DNA from: Takakia lepidozioides
Lineage: Eukaryota; Streptophyta; Takakiopsida; Takakiales; Takakiaceae
Assembly: GCA_030704615.1 (NCBI GenBank)
Contig: CM060734.1
Coordinates: 62,080,042 to 62,140,041, forward strand
Reading direction: 5' to 3'
Length of the DNA stretch: 60,000 nucleotides
A program made the translations under genes and the position numbers. Positions 55,706 to 60,000 of this stretch are shown here, in pieces. Within the stretch, counting starts at the first letter, position 1. Every line of letters begins with the position of its first letter. The notes under the pieces are model-generated. The model saw only the letters and a list, made by a program, of their open reading frames with translations. It had not been told where the DNA came from and did not search any database.

Positions 55706-57720
55706 ATTAAACTGGTCACCTTGCTGTTCAGGTCTGTGTTCCCTGTCACATGGGCAATTCGATTGATTGCTTGATACAGCCTGTGTCTACAATAAGGTGC
55801 CACAGCCAATAGCTGTCCAATGGTAATCTCCGCTTTGGACTGGCATATTACTTCAGCCAAAGTCCCTTCATACTCTGCATGTCTGCAGCTTCTTTCTTCT
55901 TCTTCATCCTCACTCACTTCCTCTTCTCTTCAGAATCAGAGGAATCTGCCATAGGAATATCAGTACTCTTCTGCATTTCCCTTATGGTATCTGCCACTTC
56001 CTTGTGCAGTTCCTTCTCATCTCTCCAAGCCTCATCATCTTCAGGCACATCACTGCCATCTTCATTATCATCATCTTCCCTCATCTACTGGAGGTATTAG
56101 TTTGGCTTTGCTTCTCGTTACTATCATTGTACTTACTTCTGGTACAACACATGGCCTAACCATGTGAGCTGCCACCACTGGCCCCTCATTCACAGGAGCT
56201 CTCATCTCATTCTGGTGTCTGATCCAGAATGGACAGCTGCCTTGCGATGGCCTGCCTGATTACAATAGTAACACAGTTCTTCCCCATTAGGTCCTCGCCC
56301 TTGTCTGTTCTGAATTGTTTCTGTAATCCTGATTCCCTGGCTGGTAATTCCCCTTGGATTACCCTGATAGTTGCCTCTGGAATTTCCTTGGTAATTCCCT
56401 CTTGGATTACCTCTCCCTTCCATGCCATTGTTATAACCACCAGGCCTACCATAGTGGTCCTGATCACTGTTTCTTCTTGGCTGGGGCTGCACTTGATGCA
56501 CACCCTTACTTGCCTAGGTTCTCTAGCTGCTGTCCTTCTGTTGTAGTAACAATTCTCAGTAGAATGGTTATCCATTTTACAGATAGTACAGTGTTTCTCC
56601 TTCATGTGGCATTCAGTGGTGGTATGGCCTTCATTCTGGCACTTTGCACACCAAACACCCTTCCTCCAATGTGTTGCAGCCTCTGTGGCATACTTCTTCA
56701 AGATTTCTTCTAATCTTTTCTCATAGTTATCCCTCTTCAACTTCTCCTTCCTCTTACTCTTCCTTTTCAGCTCTTGCTCTTCTTCCTCATCTGACTCATC
56801 CTCAGAGTCCTCATCATCCTTTTCTCTCTCCTGAGCATTCCCAATTGCTCAATTCTGTTCGCTGTTTCAAATGCCTCCTCCACTGTATTATGGGGTAACA
56901 TATCCACTTTCTGCAACTCTGGTCTTAGTCCACTCACAAACCAAGTCTTCTGTAAACCTGGTGCTGGTACAGCAGCCAGCTTTTTCATCATCAATTCCAT
57001 CTTTTCCATATACTCCTCAACAGTTTCATGCTTCTTTTGCTTTAACTGTTGTAAACTTCCATACACTTCATCCTCAGTTTTACTTGTCCTGAACCTATTT
57101 CGGAATGTGTATTCAAGCCATTCAGGTTAGGAAATGATTATCAGGGAATCTTGCATACCATTCACTTGCTTTCTTGATAAGTGAACAAGGAAACAGTCTC
57201 ATCTTGGCATCATCGCCATTCTCATTGTTCACATACACATGTGCTCAAATTGGCTAATGTGTACATCAGGATCCCTTTTTCCTGAATATATTGGAAAAGG
57301 TGGTTTTGCCCGTGTTGGTTGTAACGCCATCTGTGGCCCTACCTTCTGCCCACTGAGATGCTGGCCCCCTTGCTGGTGCTGGTCCTTGAGGACCTGTTGT
57401 AGTTGTGGTGGAACTTCCACCAAGTGGTGGCCCCTGAGCACTCCCTGCTACTGGCCCCACTATATTCACAGTATTCCCAGCTCCAGTTGCACTACTTCCC
57501 ACACTCCCTGTCCCCCCAGAGCCAGATCCAGGCTGCCCGCCTGATCCCCCTGAGCCGACACTTCGTTGGCCTGTGATCCAAGTGCTCCACTTGATCCAGG
57601 TCCAACGGGTTGGGATGTCCTGGTTGTAGTCTCAACCTCAGCTGTTGGGTCTACTTCTTCATACTCTTCCTCTTCCAATTTCTTCTCTCTGTTTTCATCT
57701 CCAAGTTCTGCCTTGGGTTT
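55702..57720 (-). pseudogene. Copy B gag capsid and nucleocapsid
   Basis: Retrotransposon gag signature: PTRAKPPFPIYSGKRDPDVH, FEHMCM, KMRLFPCSLIKKASEWYARF (57,300-57,130), ETVEEYMEKMELMMKKL (57,020), then three zinc-binding modules: CAKCQNEGHTTTEC, CTICKMDNHSTENC and CYYCNQAGHRKA. A Gly/Asn-rich stretch of GNYQGN repeats and an acidic region follow. Several frameshifts. Confidence 0.85.
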
Positions 57721-57726
57721 CTTCTT

Positions 57727-58155
57727 TCACTCATGTAACTCAACTGCAATGGTGTTGGAGAGTCTGAACTCTCCGTTGGCTCTGCCACATCCTCCTCCTT
57801 CTTCATCTTCCGTTTCAGAAACTGGAGTTCCTGCTTTTGGTGTTCCATGCCAACTCTTATCAAAGATTTCTGTCAAATCTTTTATCCAGGGATGTACCTC
57901 AGATCTTTCACCTCGTGGTTGATCTTCTTCCAGTACCAATTCCCTTAATCTTTCTTGCAAAGAAAAAGAAGGAGTGGCATCCAACTCTAGTTCTTCCGGT
58001 ATGGGTGATGTACTCTCTGATCTTAATGGTGTGAGAGGTCCAGATGATTCCCCTATGTCTATTCCTCTCTCCCAAAGATATGGATAATTAGCTTTCAGAT
58101 AACTTTCTCTTTTTGCTGAATATCTCTGGAGTCTAGCTTCTCTTTCATCACTCAT
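57727..58155 (-). CDS. Copy B gag N-terminal ORF
   Basis: 142 codons starting MSDEREARLQRYSAKRESYL, acidic, with LQERLRELVLEEDQP. It precedes the capsid and is probably the matrix-like start of gag. Confidence 0.65.
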   Translation of the reverse strand: MSDEREARLQRYSAKRESYLKANYPYLWERGIDIGESSGPLTPLRSESTSPIPEELELDATPSFSLQERLRELVLEEDQPRGERSEVHPWIKDLTEIFDKSWHGTPKAGTPVSETEDEEGGGCGRANGEFRLSNTIAVELHE

Positions 58156-58400
58156 GTCCCATGTCTTTCATTTCTTTAATGTGGCAATAACCAAAACTCT
58201 CTTCTGTAGTATCTCTCGTATATGCCTGGGTTTCTTTCAAGCTTCATGCACCCTTGGCTATACTAGAAGTCTCCGTTACCATATAACCATATGGCAAACA
58301 AGTCTGGAAAGCTGTTCTTGGTGTGAGTTTGATCCACAGAATATCCTTTGGAATCCAATTCTTTACCAGTACAAGCTCTCATGCATATGAGTATAAACAT

Positions 58401-58730
58401 TCACCTTCTTTCCTCCCAGCCTTCAAACTCTACTCGCTTAATGGATAGCAATGCTATCACATAAACCAGTGTTGGTAACCAACGTGCTCTTCCTCTACAG
58501 GCCACCTGATAAATCTTTATCACCCCTTTCTCCAGACCCCACTCAGGGTCAGCATCATGCACTCTCTTAAGAATGTTTTCTTTACAACCGTCTGGCAATT
58601 CCAAGAACCTCTGAAAGAATTGTTTGGACAATCTTTCCTTCTCAGTTTCACAGGGAATTTGATTCACATCAAATTCTTTAATTCTCCAACCACCATGATC
58701 CCACAGATGCCTGTCACATCTGGTGTTCAT
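58401..58730 (-). CDS. Copy B leader ORF0
   Basis: A 109-codon frame starting at the ATG at 58,730, only ~30 bases after the 5' LTR: MNTRCDRHLWDHGGW, FFQRFLELPDGCKENILKRV, GRARWLPTLVYVIALLSIKR. Some large Tat/Ogre elements carry an extra ORF before gag; whether this one is expressed is unknown. Confidence 0.5.
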   Translation of the reverse strand: MNTRCDRHLWDHGGWRIKEFDVNQIPCETEKERLSKQFFQRFLELPDGCKENILKRVHDADPEWGLEKGVIKIYQVACRGRARWLPTLVYVIALLSIKRVEFEGWEERR

Positions 58731-58737
58731 GACCCAG

Positions 58738-58756
58738 TTCCCCAGTATGGTCGCCA
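58738..58756 (-). other. Copy B primer binding site
   Basis: Read on the minus strand, TGGCGACCATACTGGGGAA starts two bases after the 5' LTR. It resembles the TGGCG...TGGGGA primer sites (Asp or Arg tRNA type) of Athila/Tat elements. The exact tRNA was not determined. Confidence 0.75.
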
Positions 58757-58758
58757 AA

Positions 58759-59578
58759 TGTCGACGGCTTTTACTCACCCATCCCTTCGCTATCCGAGGT
58801 GAAACTCCAAGATAGAAGAGTTGGATATCTCTAAGCACTCAGCCTGCCAGAACAATCAGTCATGACCTGCACTAGTGAATCATGGTTGTGCTTCCTATTT
58901 GTATTCCTTCTTGCCTTCATGTTAATTTACCTTCCGTGTATACTGAAGCATCAGATTGCTTCAGTATCTACTAAGTTCCAATTAATCATGCATTCATTCC
59001 ACAGCTTCACTCATGTCTCTCTACACAGTGTGATTGTATCGAATAAGTATCAGATTATGATTTATCAGGTATCAGGCCAATGCCATGGTGACTCTAATCT
59101 GCCCTACAGTATCACTACAGTTTTGCATGTACAAGCATCTACTGTTCATCTCCCTTTCTTGCTCTCCGCCTGATCTCCTCTCATGCATGACCAAGAACCC
59201 CTTCCCGTGAAGTGCCCCCTTCCTGTTGCCGCTCTCTTTCATCTACCCCCAAGCTGTTCTAACCACCTAACTAACTAACCGTCACCCCTGAAATAACACG
59301 TTCCCCCTGCAGATGTCGTTCCCACACAGTCGTTCCCTGTCAATGATAACTGTTCCCCATGTACTATGACAGGCTGTGTCAAACTATGCCGAGCTGTGAG
59401 TGGCTGTGTCGGGCTGTGCGAAGCTGTGGCGGCTGTGTAAAGCTGTGTTGGGCTGTGTAACCCCCCTAAAGCCTGCTGCTGCCACCCCTAAGGCTCCTGT
59501 TGGTCTCAGTCTGCGCAAAAATTAAGGGTACCCCACAGAGCCCATAAAAGCGTCTAAGTCCCAAGCAACCCTCTAACA
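58759..59578 (-). repeat. Copy B 5' LTR (820 bp)
   Basis: Begins TGTCGACGG on the plus strand and ends CTCTAACA. Relative to the other LTR it has a shorter GGCTGTG array (59,369-59,460) and several one-base losses in GG, CCC and AA runs within its first 200 bases. Confidence 0.95.
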
Positions 59579-60000
59579 ACTTGGTGATAGCTGGATGGCC
59601 TTTCCAAGGACACTCTCCCGCACGTCATGGGACTGGCTTGCATGATGCACGATCGCATTTGTTTTGGGAGATGTTGCGAGTGTTGCGTGACTTGCAGGTG
59701 AGGCAAGTGCAACCTCCAGCTTACATCCTAGAGAATGATCATCTCATGGGGGATTCTCAGGCCAGGATTATGGCCAGTGTGCATCAGATCCGGTCATGGA
59801 TTGGACTAGCTGTATTGTTGGATGCAGCTGCAGTGGGTTCACGGGCACATAGACCTAGGTTGTGGTGGACCAATCTTGCACCACCAGAGTTGCTCAAGAG
59901 AGCCTATGATTCCATTCAACGGCCACCCAACCTCACGGTTGAGGGCATTTTGGACCAAGGGAGGCAACCACAGAGGGTGCGACATGATGACCATCCACCT
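59579..60000 (+). pseudogene. DNMT3-like methyltransferase, C-terminal half, copy 2 (runs off the window)
   Basis: Follows the right target duplication ACTTG. The frame resumes with VIAGWPFQGHS (59,584 on): motif IV has Phe (TTC, 59,602-59,604) in place of the catalytic Cys, while the following Gln is retained. Motif VI region YILEND (Val of ENV replaced by Asp), MASVHQIRSWIGLAVLLDA, and motif VIII AHRPRLWWTN at about 59,847 follow. No stop occurs up to the window edge. Motifs IX-X and RT would lie beyond 60,000. Confidence 0.9.

Larger units (their letters stand above)
46692..59578 (-). mobile_element. Athila-like Ty3/gypsy retrotransposon, copy B, complete (12.9 kb)
   Basis: Both LTRs, primer site, polypurine tract and a perfect 5-bp target duplication ACTTG (46,687-46,691; 59,579-59,583) are present. 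In element order (minus strand): LTR, small ORF0, gag, protease, RT, RNase H, integrase, a GGCTGTG repeat array, then ~4 kb of 3' ORFs with zinc knuckle and coiled coil, polypurine tract, LTR. The RT block FLDDFSVYS, gene order and large size fit the Athila/Tat branch. LTRs differ mainly by repeat-array length and one-base indels, so the insertion is young. Confidence 0.95.

Noticed and set aside
46692-59578. Endogenous plant pararetrovirus
   Set aside because: The element has LTRs, integrase and a 5-bp target duplication and lacks a movement protein, so it is an LTR retrotransposon.
1-60000. CRISPR arrays, bacterial operons, ribosomal RNA genes
   Set aside because: No regularly spaced identical repeats, ribosome binding sites or rRNA-like sequence were seen; the genome is eukaryotic.

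Overview
The window is nuclear DNA of a land plant, most likely a fern or another seed-free vascular plant. Evidence for a plant: spliced genes with GT-AG introns, a DYW-type pentatricopeptide repeat (PPR) gene family, plant-lineage LTR retrotransposons (Athila-like, chromovirus, copia with an initiator-Met tRNA primer site) and plant-type homologues of a SNF2 helicase and a pseudouridine synthase. A secreted cyanovirin-N-like lectin gene points to ferns, where this family is known. There is no operon structure, CRISPR array or bacterial gene.

Layout. 1-7,100: low-complexity DNA, a two-exon cyanovirin-N-like gene (minus), short duplications and a broken DYW PPR gene (minus) that contains a captured, intron-bearing fragment of a DUF2921-like gene. 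7,605-15,585: the 3' half of a chromovirus with its LTR, abutting a 5'-truncated Ty3/gypsy element (copy 1) that carries a DNMT3-like cytosine-5 DNA methyltransferase between protease and reverse transcriptase. 15,586-18,766: a complete-ended Ty1/copia element lacking protease and integrase. 19,400-36,000: the gene island, all on the minus strand, with an unidentified gene, a tRNA-derived SINE, an RluA-type pseudouridine synthase (about 11 exons) and a CHR24/ERCC6L-like SNF2 ATPase (at least 20 exons), whose introns hold a very short SINE-like repeat. 38,040-39,880: a PPR pseudogene broken by an inversion and by a captured retrotransposon fragment. 40,739-60,000: nested elements. A rearranged Athila-like copy A lies next to methyltransferase-gypsy copy 2, which is split at methyltransferase motif IV by a complete 12.9 kb Athila-like copy B with a 5-bp target duplication. 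Copy 2 resumes at 59,579 and runs off the window.

The most unusual content is the retrotransposon family encoding its own DNMT3-like methyltransferase. Both copies here are dead, and in each the catalytic PC(Q) motif is hit: a stop codon directly after the Cys in copy 1, and Cys to Phe plus the nested insertion in copy 2. DNMT-bearing retrotransposons are, to my knowledge, reported from a charophyte alga and dinoflagellates; a vascular-plant case would extend that.

Caution: many frameshifts, including those in otherwise healthy-looking host genes and in one LTR of a young element, are single-base losses in short homopolymers. Part of the apparent gene decay may therefore be residual long-read assembly error.
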